Source of the DNA: an uncultured Chitinophagaceae bacterium
Lineage (GTDB): Bacteria; Bacteroidota; Bacteroidia; Chitinophagales; Chitinophagaceae
Length of the DNA: 12,032 nt
Assembly (NCBI GenBank): GCA_937897585.1
Contig: CALCNY010000273.1
Location: forward strand, 1-12,032
Reading direction: 5' to 3'
Position 1 is the stretch's first letter. Each line of letters begins with the position of its first letter. The position numbers were made by a program, and so were the translations under genes. This document shows, piece after piece, positions 1-6,835 of this stretch. Below the pieces are notes generated by a model. It had not been told where the DNA came from. It did not search any database and saw only the letters and a list, made by a program, of their open reading frames with translations.

Positions 1-568
1 TGGATGCATAAATAGCTTTTGCCACCTCAACAATCCCTCCGGCATATTCGGGTTTAAACAAACAATCAACAATCGTCTTTTCCAAATCAGAACAAAGAAC
101 TTTATTAAAACTATCTATCCATATTTTCTTCGATCCAAAAAAATGTGTTGTGTTGTGATACACAAATTGAAAAGAGACATTTTTAATTTTCAACTCCGCG
201 GGTTTTATTTGCTTTGACACCACTATTTGTTCTTTCAGTGATGGTTGTGTTATCAGGTTATGAATCTGTAAGGCAGAATAATAACCGATATAATATTTTG
301 CATTGTTTACTAAATGCTCGGCTAATAAATGCCAGTCAGGCATAAACTTACTTGGCTCGGCTTCATATGGAATAATATAGAAAACACCTTCTTTAATACG
401 CATCAACAATCCTCTTTTCGACATATCACTCAACAACTCACGCACGGTATTGGTTTTTGAGTTAGGCAGTGCCTGATATGCTTGGTTATTGTCAAAGCAA
501 ACCTGGTTCTTACCGTTAAAGTAGGTAAGCAGTTCATTTGATTGTTTTGATATTAACTTATCTTTCAT
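1..568 (-). CDS. AbiEi-family antitoxin of a type IV toxin-antitoxin system (3' end beyond the window)
   Basis: Reading leftward from the ATG at 566-568, the frame stays open for 189 codons to the window edge, so the C-terminus is missing. The N-terminal part (residues about 1-80) looks like a winged helix, with 'NTVRELLSDMSKRGLLMRIKEGVFYI' split over helix and wing. The middle has the family hallmarks YYIGYYSALQIHNL (about 105-118), SDLEKTIVD (about 159-167) and PEYAGGIVEVAKAI (about 172-185). AbiEi proteins are cytosolic antitoxins that counter the nucleotidyltransferase toxin AbiEii and repress their own operon. The toxin gene would be expected just beyond the left edge. A perfect 21-bp palindrome eight bases upstream of the ATG is a plausible self-binding site. 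The gene probably defends or stabilises the mobile region. Family assignment is from memory of the motifs; the partner has not been seen. Confidence 0.8.
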   Translation of the reverse strand, partial: MKDKLISKQSNELLTYFNGKNQVCFDNNQAYQALPNSKTNTVRELLSDMSKRGLLMRIKEGVFYIIPYEAEPSKFMPDWHLLAEHLVNNAKYYIGYYSALQIHNLITQPSLKEQIVVSKQIKPAELKIKNVSFQFVYHNTTHFFGSKKIWIDSFNKVLCSDLEKTIVDCLFKPEYAGGIVEVAKAIYAS

Positions 569-575
569 AGTTGAT

Positions 576-596
576 TTGTCAGTTTTAAACTGACAA
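576..596. promoter_or_regulatory. perfect palindrome upstream of the AbiEi gene, candidate operator
   Basis: TTGTCAGTTT and AAACTGACAA form perfect 10-bp arms around a single central T. The palindrome lies between the antitoxin start codon (568) and the AT-rich DNA expected to hold its promoter. AbiEi proteins are known to bind inverted repeats in their own promoters, so autorepression is the likely role. A hairpin in the mRNA leader is the alternative. Confidence 0.6.
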
Positions 597-652
597 TAAA
601 GATACAAATAATAATTTAATTTGAGTATTCTTGTAGTTAAAGCTTATTCGAA

Positions 653-748
653 TCATCCAATTTCCCCCTCGATAGCAATCACTTTCAAACTTTGACGCTT
701 GGCCGTATCCAATTTACTCTCGTGGATGTATGAATGTAAATTTATGAC
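653..748 (-). pseudogene. possible C-terminal gene remnant
   Basis: A leftward frame from about 748 to a TGA at 653-655 encodes about 31 residues, including YIHESKLDTAKRQSLKVIAI. It has the composition and codon use of a genuine protein tail, unlike the AT-rich spacer around it. It has no start codon, and an in-frame TAA lies just upstream at 752-754, inside the 751-776 palindrome. I cannot name the parent protein. It may be the stump of a gene cut by the insertion or deletion that placed the palindrome and the recombinase operon here. Chance is possible because the stretch is short. Confidence 0.3.
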
Positions 749-750
749 AA

Positions 751-776
751 ATTAAGTCTATTTTAATAGACTTAAT
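751..776. repeat. perfect inverted repeat, 12-bp arms with 2-base centre
   Basis: ATTAAGTCTATT and AATAGACTTAAT flank a TT centre. It lies about 120 bp upstream of the MerR-like gene and abuts the truncated end of the remnant at 653-748. It could be an operator for that regulator, a terminator for transcription in either direction (AT-rich runs follow on both sides), or a recombination site at the element's left end. The sequence does not decide between these. Confidence 0.5.
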
Positions 777-861
777 AAAAAATATTTTTAATCAATCTAT
801 GACTGCTTATTTCCAAACTTTACTAGATTTTTACACATTTATAGCTATCAAATTATTTTTT

Positions 862-889
862 TTGTTTTGTTCCAAAATTTATATATTTG
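862..889 (+). promoter_or_regulatory. Bacteroidota-type promoter of the MerR-like gene
   Basis: TTG at 862-864 is followed after 17 bases by TATATTTG (882-889), an exact TAnnTTTG box. The likely transcription start is about 5-7 bases further on, essentially at the ATG at 895. The transcript may therefore have little or no leader. Confidence 0.55.
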
Positions 890-894
890 TCTAT

Positions 895-1860
895 ATGAAA
901 GGACATAATATACTTAAGGAGGAAATCGAATCATTCCAAATCGACAATATGAGAGAGATGCTTTCGGAAAATCCGGAAGTATTTTTCGAGAGCTTGATTA
1001 AAATGGCTGATAGAAAACTCAAAGTAACCGAAATGGGAATCGGTTTCGACCGAAAGTTACTTTACGCTTGGAAACAGCACGAGTTGTTACCATTTCCGCA
1101 CGATGATAAATCTTGGAATCGTTTCAGTTTTATCGAAACCTGTTGGCTTAAAATTTTACTTGAATACCGAAGTATCGGTGTCAGTATCGAAAAATTAAAA
1201 ATCCTAAAAGAATTGTTTTTTAAAAAACAATTTATCGAAGAGTATATCGACAAATTAAATGAATTAGTCGATGATCCTACTGCCGAAGTTGAATTAAAAA
1301 AGAAGTTAGGCTTAGTAAATAGAATCGAAAAGTCGGATGAAGTTATAAAAGCATTTGAATCGATTCAGTTATCGTTGTTTTCGTTGTATTTGTATTCGAT
1401 AATGATGACGAGAGCAAACCATTCACTTGTTATTACCTCAAACGGAAAAATAGAAGTAATTGATTGGAATTTACTTATCGGAGATTCCTTGACAGAAATA
1501 CCTAAACTTCATTCATTTTTATCGGACAATACGATAGCCTGTGTAAATGTTCGCAAAGTGATTTTGGAATTATCGGGTACTCACGAGTATTTTTCTAAAA
1601 CAGAAATAGGTGCCATGGTTTCCGAAAAATCGGTAAATGCACTACGGAATTTGTTTTTGGATAACAAGGTAAAAGAGGTGACCATTCGAATCAGCGAAAA
1701 CGGTGTTGCTACTGCCTCAATAAAAAAAGATATGGATTTAGCGGAAATGCAAAAAGAAATTTATGATTTACGCAAAAGAGGAAATTTCAAGGATGTTATC
1801 ATAAAAACCAGAGATGGCAACATCCAATATTTCGAACAAACAGAATTGGTAAAACTTTAA
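895..1860 (+). CDS. MerR-like DNA-binding regulator of the recombinase element
   Basis: A 321-residue protein. Residues about 45-110 match the MerR winged helix: DRKLLYAWKQHELLP, then WNRFSFIETCWLKILLEYRSIGVSIEKLK split over the second helix and wing, as in the usual 'lRyWe..GLl..yRrY..dl..l..i..lr.lG.sleeIk' pattern. The remaining 200 residues are not a ligand domain I recognise; the tail is rich in alternating strand-like stretches. I chose ATG 895 because an upstream frame extension to 799 would add only a Phe/Ile-rich stretch overlapping the promoter box at 882-889. It is the first gene of an apparent operon with the 58-residue protein and the serine recombinase, which suggests it controls recombinase expression or assists recombination. 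The function is inferred from fold and context only. Confidence 0.65.
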   Translation: MKGHNILKEEIESFQIDNMREMLSENPEVFFESLIKMADRKLKVTEMGIGFDRKLLYAWKQHELLPFPHDDKSWNRFSFIETCWLKILLEYRSIGVSIEKLKILKELFFKKQFIEEYIDKLNELVDDPTAEVELKKKLGLVNRIEKSDEVIKAFESIQLSLFSLYLYSIMMTRANHSLVITSNGKIEVIDWNLLIGDSLTEIPKLHSFLSDNTIACVNVRKVILELSGTHEYFSKTEIGAMVSEKSVNALRNLFLDNKVKEVTIRISENGVATASIKKDMDLAEMQKEIYDLRKRGNFKDVIIKTRDGNIQYFEQTELVKL

Positions 1861-1867
1861 AAAATGT

Positions 1868-1955
1868 ACTGAAGTCCTCAGTCGTATTTATAAAATGAGC
1901 GTAATGTGAGATACCCTCACTTACAATCCCAATCATTGAAAAACAATGAGGGATT
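1868..1955 (+). promoter_or_regulatory. three tandem stem-loops before the small gene
   Basis: The 85-base gap after the MerR-like gene holds three consecutive hairpins: ACTGA/TCAGT (1868-1882), GTAA-GTGAG/CTCAC-TTAC with one bulged T (1901-1924), and AATCCC...CATTG / CAATG.GGGATT (1925-1955). The last one contains the ATG (1946-1948) of the 58-residue gene within its right arm, so the start codon could be hidden by folding. None has a proper U-tract. This looks like a leader that limits translation or processing rather than a terminator. Confidence 0.4.
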
Positions 1956-2122
1956 CTATAACAAAACATCGGATAAAAAACGAAACCACCGATGCGAAAA
2001 AACAAGAATTTGAATTAGAGAATAACCGAAATATCGCAACAATTGATGAGCAGCTTGATACGTTTGCTGATATCATCGTTGCATTATTACTAAAAGAAAA
2101 TTACGATGATGAAAATGAATAA
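1946..2122 (+). CDS. small charged protein of unknown function, 58 aa
   Basis: ATG 1946 to TAA 2120-2122 encodes 58 residues, starting MRDSITKHRIKNETTDAKKQ and ending in LLKENYDDENE. The N-terminal half is basic and polar, and the C-terminal half (about 33-58) is a likely amphipathic helix, DEQLDTFADIIVALLLKENY, with an acidic tail. Its 3' end overlaps the recombinase start: ATGAATAA at 2115-2122 contains both an in-frame ATG for the recombinase and this gene's stop. That arrangement suggests translational coupling. I do not recognise the family. Position between a DNA-binding regulator and a recombinase makes an accessory or regulatory role plausible, but this is inference. The coding case rests on the operon overlap and a sensible composition. 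Confidence 0.55.
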   Translation: MRDSITKHRIKNETTDAKKQEFELENNRNIATIDEQLDTFADIIVALLLKENYDDENE

Positions 2123-3782
2123 CAAATCTGCTCTGGAGGAATTAATGGCTAAAAGGCTTAACCCTGTTTCGAAAGTGGTGGCTCCACGAAACGGAAATGT
2201 ATGTTTCACTTACGATAGGGTATCGTCAAGAGACCAAATGGTAAACGGTAATAGTTTGGCTTGGCAATTCGAAAGATTGGATGAACATGCCTTAAAAAAC
2301 AACTTAGTAATCAAAAACAGATATGGTGGAACTTACGAATCTGCAAAAACGGATGAACGAAAAGAGTTCAAAAGAATGTTATCGGATATTGCGAAAGACA
2401 AATCCGTTTCTGCAATATTGATTTATAGTTACGACCGATTTTCGCGTTCTGGTGCAAATGGAATATTTCTGTTGGAAAATTTAAAGAAACTTGGTGTCAA
2501 GATTATCGCAGTCACACAAGAAGTGGATTCATTTACACCCACAGGAAGTTTTCAGGAAAACCTATACATGCTTTTAAGCAAACTCGATAATGATATGCGT
2601 CGGGATAAAAGTATATCGGGAACAAAGTCGATGATTAAAAAAGGATATTGGCCATATGCCACACCTCGCGGATACACCAATACGGTAAAGTATGCAACAG
2701 CAGATAAGCATATCTACATTGTCAATGATGAGGGTAAAATGCTTCGCAGAGCCTTCGAATGGAAAGCATCGGGTAAATTCACCAATCAGCAAATAATCGA
2801 CAAATTAGCCTTGAAAGGAATAGCAGTCACACTTCGTTACATTGCTTGGATTTTTGCGAATCCTTTTTATTGTGGATATGTGTATAGTTCATTATTACCC
2901 GGCGAATTAATTCCCGGAAAACATCCAGCATTAATCAATGATGATACTTTTTTAAAAGCAAATAACATCAGTAAGCAAAATGCAATCAGCGGTGTACCAA
3001 AAAAATTAAATGTGGATGAATTACCATTGAAAGTTTTTGTGAGAGATATGTTTAGTAACTCCCCATTTACCGGCTATCAAAATAAAAAGAAAAAACTATT
3101 TTATTATAAGACAAGAGATGCAGGAACCAATATCAATATTTCAGCAAAAAAATTGAATAGCCATTTCGAAAAACTACTTCAATCGTTTGAGTATGATAAT
3201 TCGGGAAGGCAAAAATTAAAGACAATTCTGAATCAAAAATTGTCACAGCATTTTGATGATAACAAAGTTGATGAGGTGGTAAATAAAAAACGAGTAACCG
3301 AATTACAAAACAACATTGATAAAATGGAGGAGCGTTTTGTTTTGAATGAAATCACGAAAGAACAGTACGATAAATTCTCATCAAAATACAGAGATGAACT
3401 CACTCAATTGAAGAAAGAAACGAAGACATATGCCGACATGAGTTCGAACCTTGAAAAAGCAGTTGAAAAAGGTTTGAATATCGCTGAAAACATAAGCCAG
3501 TTATGGATTTCATCAGATTACTATGAGAAGCAACAATTACAATACTTGGTGTTTCCGGAAGGAATGTTGTATGACAAGAAAAATGACACAGTTCGAACCA
3601 TTAGAGTTAATACCTTGTTCCGTGAAATCGCAGTACAGGCAAGGGTTTTAGGCGAAAATAAAAATGACAACCCGTTTTTGGATTGTCATTTTGGTAGTAA
3701 TGTCGGGACGACAAGATTCGAACTTGCGACCACACGCCCCCCAGACGTGTGCGCTACCGGGCTGCGCTACGTCCCGAATTAA
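2106..3782 (+). CDS. large serine recombinase (site-specific integrase), 3' end running through tRNA-Pro
   Basis: 558 codons. The N-terminal resolvase domain (about 32-175) has YDRVSS with nucleophile Ser40 and the DRFSRS helix (110-115). A recombinase domain follows (about 185-300), with KKGYWPYATPRGYT and FANPFYCGYVY-type motifs. The usual zinc-ribbon region (about 305-360) aligns by its FTGYQNKKKKLFYYKTRDAG and ISAKKL pattern but has no cysteines. A coiled coil occupies about 393-460. The family cuts and rejoins DNA through a Ser-phosphodiester at short att sites. Starts are possible at 2106, 2109 or 2115; 2115 gives an 8-base overlap with the preceding stop. Residues from about 533 are the antisense translation of tRNA-Pro, and residues about 519-530 are encoded by that tRNA's apparent terminator. 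The native C-terminus in the excised element is therefore probably different. Confidence 0.85.
   Translation: MMKMNNKSALEELMAKRLNPVSKVVAPRNGNVCFTYDRVSSRDQMVNGNSLAWQFERLDEHALKNNLVIKNRYGGTYESAKTDERKEFKRMLSDIAKDKSVSAILIYSYDRFSRSGANGIFLLENLKKLGVKIIAVTQEVDSFTPTGSFQENLYMLLSKLDNDMRRDKSISGTKSMIKKGYWPYATPRGYTNTVKYATADKHIYIVNDEGKMLRRAFEWKASGKFTNQQIIDKLALKGIAVTLRYIAWIFANPFYCGYVYSSLLPGELIPGKHPALINDDTFLKANNISKQNAISGVPKKLNVDELPLKVFVRDMFSNSPFTGYQNKKKKLFYYKTRDAGTNINISAKKLNSHFEKLLQSFEYDNSGRQKLKTILNQKLSQHFDDNKVDEVVNKKRVTELQNNIDKMEERFVLNEITKEQYDKFSSKYRDELTQLKKETKTYADMSSNLEKAVEKGLNIAENISQLWISSDYYEKQQLQYLVFPEGMLYDKKNDTVRTIRVNTLFREIAVQARVLGENKNDNPFLDCHFGSNVGTTRFELATTRPPDVCATGLRYVPN
3655..3692 (-). terminator. terminator of tRNA-Pro
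   Basis: AAAATGACAA and TTGTCATTTT form perfect 10-bp arms at 3661-3670 and 3683-3692 with a 12-base loop. Read on the minus strand, the stem is followed by TTTTTATTTT, a good U-tract, 11 bases after the tRNA 3' end. On the plus strand no U-tract follows. The stem lies inside the annotated 3' part of the recombinase frame, which supports the view that this part is not native coding sequence. Confidence 0.7.
3703..3776 (-). tRNA. tRNA-Pro (anticodon GGG)
   Basis: The acceptor stem CGGGACG/CGTCCCG pairs fully. The D-arm GCGC...GCGC, the anticodon stem CACGT/GCGTG with loop CTGGGGG, and the T-arm GCAAG-TTCGAAT-CTTGT are all standard. The anticodon GGG is at 3740-3742 on the plus-strand numbering, and the discriminator base is A. 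CCA is not encoded. It reads CCC and CCU codons. The serine recombinase frame crosses it entirely in antisense, so it is the probable integration target. Confidence 0.95.
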
Positions 3783-3790
3783 AAGGGATG

Positions 3791-3820
3791 CAAATGTAAA
3801 GGCTAATCATTTATTTACAA
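3791..3820 (-). promoter_or_regulatory. promoter of tRNA-Pro
   Basis: On the minus strand, TTG (3818-3820) is followed by 19 bases and then TACATTTG (3791-3798), an exact Bacteroidota TAnnTTTG box. The tRNA begins 14 bases further on. Confidence 0.65.
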
Positions 3821-3902
3821 AATCATTTGAATCTTGTTGTTACTAGCAATTGACTCATTTTTATTGCTTTATCTAATATTTATTTTTAAACTCTATTTTG
3901 AC

Positions 3903-3910
3903 TATTTTTG
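3903..3910 (+). promoter_or_regulatory. possible -7 box of the response regulator gene
   Basis: TATTTTTG fits TAnnTTTG and lies 34 bases before the ATG at 3945. No well-placed TTG partner was found, so this is a weak call. The DNA between this box and the tRNA-Pro promoter shows nothing else. Confidence 0.35.
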
Positions 3911-3944
3911 AACATATTCTAATTATTAAATTCAACATAAGCCT

Positions 3945-5111
3945 ATGGCTAATATTCTTATCATTGACGATGAAAAAGCAATCAGAAAAACACTAACAGA
4001 AATTCTCGCTTTTGAAGGTCATAAAATTGAAGAAGCTGCTGATGGAGAAGAAGGGCTAAAGAAATTTTCCGAAAAAAATTATGATGTAGTGCTTTGTGAT
4101 ATCAAAATGCCGAAAATGGATGGTATCGAATTTCTTGAAAAAGCAAAACAACACAACGCAGATATTCCCATTATCATGATTAGCGGTCATGGCAATATTG
4201 ATACAGCTGTTGATGCGGTAAAGAAAGGCGCCTATGATTATATCAGCAAGCCACCGGATTTAAACAGATTGCTCATCACCATTCGAAATGCATCTGAAAA
4301 ACAAGACCTGGTTGTAGAAACCAAAGTACTGAAAAGAAAAATCAGTAAAGTGCAAGAAATTGTTGGAGAGAGTCCTGAAATTCTATCCATAAAAAATACC
4401 ATCGATAAAGTGGCACCTACTGATGCCCGTGTATTGATTACTGGAGAAAATGGGTCAGGAAAGGAATTGGTGGCTCGTTGGTTGCATGAAAAAAGCAATC
4501 GAACCCATGGTCCAATAGTAGAAGTGAATTGTGCTGCCATTCCCAGCGAGCTGATTGAAAGTGAATTATTTGGTCATGAAAAAGGATCATTTACGTCTGC
4601 AGTAAAACAAAGAATAGGAAAGTTTGAACAAGCTAATGGTGGTACTTTATTTTTAGATGAAATAGGAGATATGAGCTTAAGTGCACAGGCAAAAGTATTG
4701 CGTGCATTACAGGAAGGAAAAATCACCAGAGTGGGCGCTGATAAAGACATAAATGTTGATGTTAGGGTAGTGGCAGCTACTAATAAAGATTTAATGCAAG
4801 AGGTTGAAGCCAAAAACTTCAGACTCGATTTGTACCATCGTTTAGGTGTGATCATGATTCATGTTCCTTCTTTAAATCAAAGAAGAAATGATATTCCTCA
4901 ATTAATTGAACATTTTTTACATCAGGTAGCTGATGAATATGGTCAGCCAAAGAAAACGATTGAACAAGATGCGGTGGTTGCACTTCAACAGCACAATTGG
5001 ACCGGTAATATCAGAGAGCTTAGAAATGTGGTGGAACGACTCATCATTTTATCAGGTAAAACAATTACCCTTGAGGACGTTACTAATTTTGTTTTACCAA
5101 GAAGAAACTAA
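3945..5111 (+). CDS. NtrC-like response regulator with receiver and sigma-54 AAA+ domains, no Fis domain
   Basis: 388 residues. The receiver domain (1-120) has the acidic pair D8/D9, phosphoacceptor D52 in CDIKMPKMDG, S80 and K102. The AAA+ domain (about 138-365) has Walker A GENGSGKE (167-174), the sigma-54 contact loop as GSFTSA (214-219, usually GAFTGA), Walker B TLFLDEI (234-240) and the sensor-2 stretch GNIRELRNVVERL (354-366). It ends soon after, whereas typical family members of about 450 residues go on to a Fis-type DNA-binding helix. It should couple a histidine-kinase signal to sigma-54 transcription in the cytosol, but must work without its own DNA contact or through a partner. Short orthologues of this form appear to be common in Bacteroidota, so truncation by mutation is unlikely. 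The sensor kinase is not in the window. Confidence 0.9.
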   Translation: MANILIIDDEKAIRKTLTEILAFEGHKIEEAADGEEGLKKFSEKNYDVVLCDIKMPKMDGIEFLEKAKQHNADIPIIMISGHGNIDTAVDAVKKGAYDYISKPPDLNRLLITIRNASEKQDLVVETKVLKRKISKVQEIVGESPEILSIKNTIDKVAPTDARVLITGENGSGKELVARWLHEKSNRTHGPIVEVNCAAIPSELIESELFGHEKGSFTSAVKQRIGKFEQANGGTLFLDEIGDMSLSAQAKVLRALQEGKITRVGADKDINVDVRVVAATNKDLMQEVEAKNFRLDLYHRLGVIMIHVPSLNQRRNDIPQLIEHFLHQVADEYGQPKKTIEQDAVVALQQHNWTGNIRELRNVVERLIILSGKTITLEDVTNFVLPRRN

Positions 5112-5191
5112 TTACTTTATTGATATTGTTAAATAAACTGAAAACTACATTTCATCAAATATAAATTTTATGATAGTTAGTTTTAGTATCT

Positions 5192-5199
5192 TACTTTTG
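5192..5199 (+). promoter_or_regulatory. -7 box of the signal peptidase gene
   Basis: TACTTTTG is an exact TAnnTTTG box 19 bases before the ATG at 5219. It is identical to the box of the tRNA-Ser promoter. The upstream TTG element is not clear. Confidence 0.45.
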
Positions 5200-5218
5200 A
5201 ACCGCTAAAAAATTACTT

Positions 5219-6757
5219 ATGAGTATTGGTTACATTATTTTCATTGTATGTACTGTTTTGTGGCATTATGGTATGTTTGAAATGTTTAAAAAAGCAGGCA
5301 TCACTCCATGGAAAGCATGGATTCCATTTTATAATACTTATTGCATAGTGGAGAAAATGGAACTGAAAAAAGTTTGGTTTTTTCTGCAATTTATTCCTAT
5401 TGCTGGTCAATTCATTACCATTTGGATTACGATTAAATTTGTTGAACACTTCGGCAGATTTGGATTCTTGCATCATGCTTTGACTGTTCTTTTCCCTTTT
5501 ATTTATTTTCCTTATTTAGGCCGTTCAGCTAATGAAAAATATGCTGGTAAGTTGGTTGTTGATAATTACAAAAAATCAGGTGTAAGAGAATGGGTTGATG
5601 CCGCTTTTTTTGCCATAGTAGCGGCAACGATTATACGCACTTTTGTTTTTGAAGCATACACCATTCCAACACCTTCGATGGAGAAGACGTTGCTAGTTAA
5701 CGATTTTCTTTTTGTAAGTAAATTTAGTTATGGTCCTCGTGTTCCAAATACACCCATAGCCATGCCTTTTGTACATCATACCATGCCTATCACAAATTCT
5801 AAATCGTATGTAGAATGGATTAAAATTCCTTACAAAAGATGGTTTGAATCACCAGTTGAAAGAAATGATGTGGTTGTATTTAATTTTCCTGTGAATGATA
5901 CATTGATTAATGATGAAGTTAATTTTGGAAGTAGGGTAACTTATTATGAAGCCGTTCGTCAGTTGGGTAGAGATAGGGTTTGGCAGGATTATGGAGATAT
6001 CATTATCACTCGCCCAGTTGACAAAAGAGAGAATTTTATCAAAAGATGTGTAGCCGTTGGTGGTGATGAGTTGAAAATTGTAAATGGCAAAGTATTTATC
6101 AATGGTCAACCTCAAATGGTTTTTCCTGCCTCTGAGCGTTACTATAAATTAGAAACTCCAGCCAATGCTTTGATTGATAAAGATCAATTGGAAGCCATGG
6201 GCATTAAAATTCATGAAGGCGAAGATATCGGTGATGTAAGAGATATTGGAGTGCCCAATGTACAAATTGTAAACATCACCAATGCTGAGAAAACAACTCT
6301 TAAATTGCCTCAGGGATATAAGTTGTCTGATTTTATCATGCCTCCTGATCCACAGTTATTCCCTTATTACAATATTGAACAATCTGAAAAGATTACCGGC
6401 TACAAATGGTCTGCTGACAACTTCGGACCTTTGGTTGTTCCTAAAAAAGGAATGACGATTCCTTTAACTGCGGATAACCTTATTCGTTATGGTAGATGTA
6501 TTGGTGTTTATGAAGGTAACACTGTTGAATACTCAAAAGATAAATTAGGAATGGTTTTGATTAATGGAAAGCCTCAGGAAACTTATACTTTTAAGATGAA
6601 TTATTTCTGGATGATGGGAGATAACCGTCACAATTCATTAGATAGCAGGTTCTGGGGCTTTGTTCCAGAAGACCATGTGGTTGGAAAAGCTTCCATGATT
6701 TGGTTCAGCTGGGAACATGGTCCAAGATGGAAAAGATTATTCAGTGCCATAAAATAG
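5219..6757 (+). CDS. lepB: signal peptidase I with N-terminal membrane domain
   Basis: 512 residues, long for the family. Four likely membrane segments lie at about 3-20, 51-75, 86-100 and 125-144. The first three form an extra N-terminal domain (DUF5684-like, from memory), and the fourth is the usual anchor of the peptidase. Catalytic Ser153 is in PTPSMEKTLL, catalytic Lys275 in NFIKRCVAVGGD, and the family box E, GDNRHNSLDSR, is at 467-477. The long stretch of about 285-460 between the Lys box and box E is a Bacteroidota-type enlargement of the periplasmic part. The enzyme removes signal peptides from secreted proteins at the outer face of the inner membrane. It has its own promoter box and a strong terminator downstream. 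Confidence 0.93.
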   Translation: MSIGYIIFIVCTVLWHYGMFEMFKKAGITPWKAWIPFYNTYCIVEKMELKKVWFFLQFIPIAGQFITIWITIKFVEHFGRFGFLHHALTVLFPFIYFPYLGRSANEKYAGKLVVDNYKKSGVREWVDAAFFAIVAATIIRTFVFEAYTIPTPSMEKTLLVNDFLFVSKFSYGPRVPNTPIAMPFVHHTMPITNSKSYVEWIKIPYKRWFESPVERNDVVVFNFPVNDTLINDEVNFGSRVTYYEAVRQLGRDRVWQDYGDIIITRPVDKRENFIKRCVAVGGDELKIVNGKVFINGQPQMVFPASERYYKLETPANALIDKDQLEAMGIKIHEGEDIGDVRDIGVPNVQIVNITNAEKTTLKLPQGYKLSDFIMPPDPQLFPYYNIEQSEKITGYKWSADNFGPLVVPKKGMTIPLTADNLIRYGRCIGVYEGNTVEYSKDKLGMVLINGKPQETYTFKMNYFWMMGDNRHNSLDSRFWGFVPEDHVVGKASMIWFSWEHGPRWKRLFSAIK

Positions 6758-6787
6758 TTCGAAATTCAATCAAAATAACTAACTTAG

Positions 6788-6819
6788 AAAAATCCTCTTG
6801 CAGCTGTAAGAGGATTTTT
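6788..6819 (+). terminator. strong rho-independent terminator after the signal peptidase gene
   Basis: AAAAATCCTCTT and AAGAGGATTTTT form perfect 12-bp arms with the loop GCAGCTGT, with the U-tract included in the right arm. It is only 17 bases before the cytidine deaminase ATG. Confidence 0.85.
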
Positions 6820-6835
6820 CATCTAAAAAAGAATT

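Larger units (their letters stand above)
1..3703. mobile_element. tRNA-Pro-anchored integrative element with serine recombinase (left limit not seen)
   Basis: A serine recombinase gene ends against, and reads into, the 3' end of tRNA-Pro, the usual geometry of an integrated element. A MerR-like regulator, a small gene and an AbiEi antitoxin gene lie on the same side. The right limit is somewhere between about 3655 and 3776. The left limit is either beyond the window or, if the element is compact, near the palindrome at 751-776. No second copy of the tRNA 3' end is visible in the window. Confidence 0.45.

Noticed and set aside
645..652. TTCGAATC shared with the tRNA-Pro T-arm, as an att half-site
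   Set aside because: Only eight bases match and flanking bases do not extend it; T-loop-like octamers occur by chance.
799..894. Extra N-terminal hydrophobic segment on the MerR-like protein
   Set aside because: The extension overlaps the promoter box at 882-889 and is just translated AT-rich DNA; ATG 895 is the better start.
916..922. AAGGAGG as a Shine-Dalgarno site
   Set aside because: No start codon at a usable distance (next ATG is 27 or more bases on); it encodes part of the MerR-like protein, and Bacteroidota rarely use such sites.
3664..3846. 60-codon plus-strand frame over tRNA-Pro
   Set aside because: Antisense of the tRNA in another frame from the recombinase; a typical tRNA-derived false gene.
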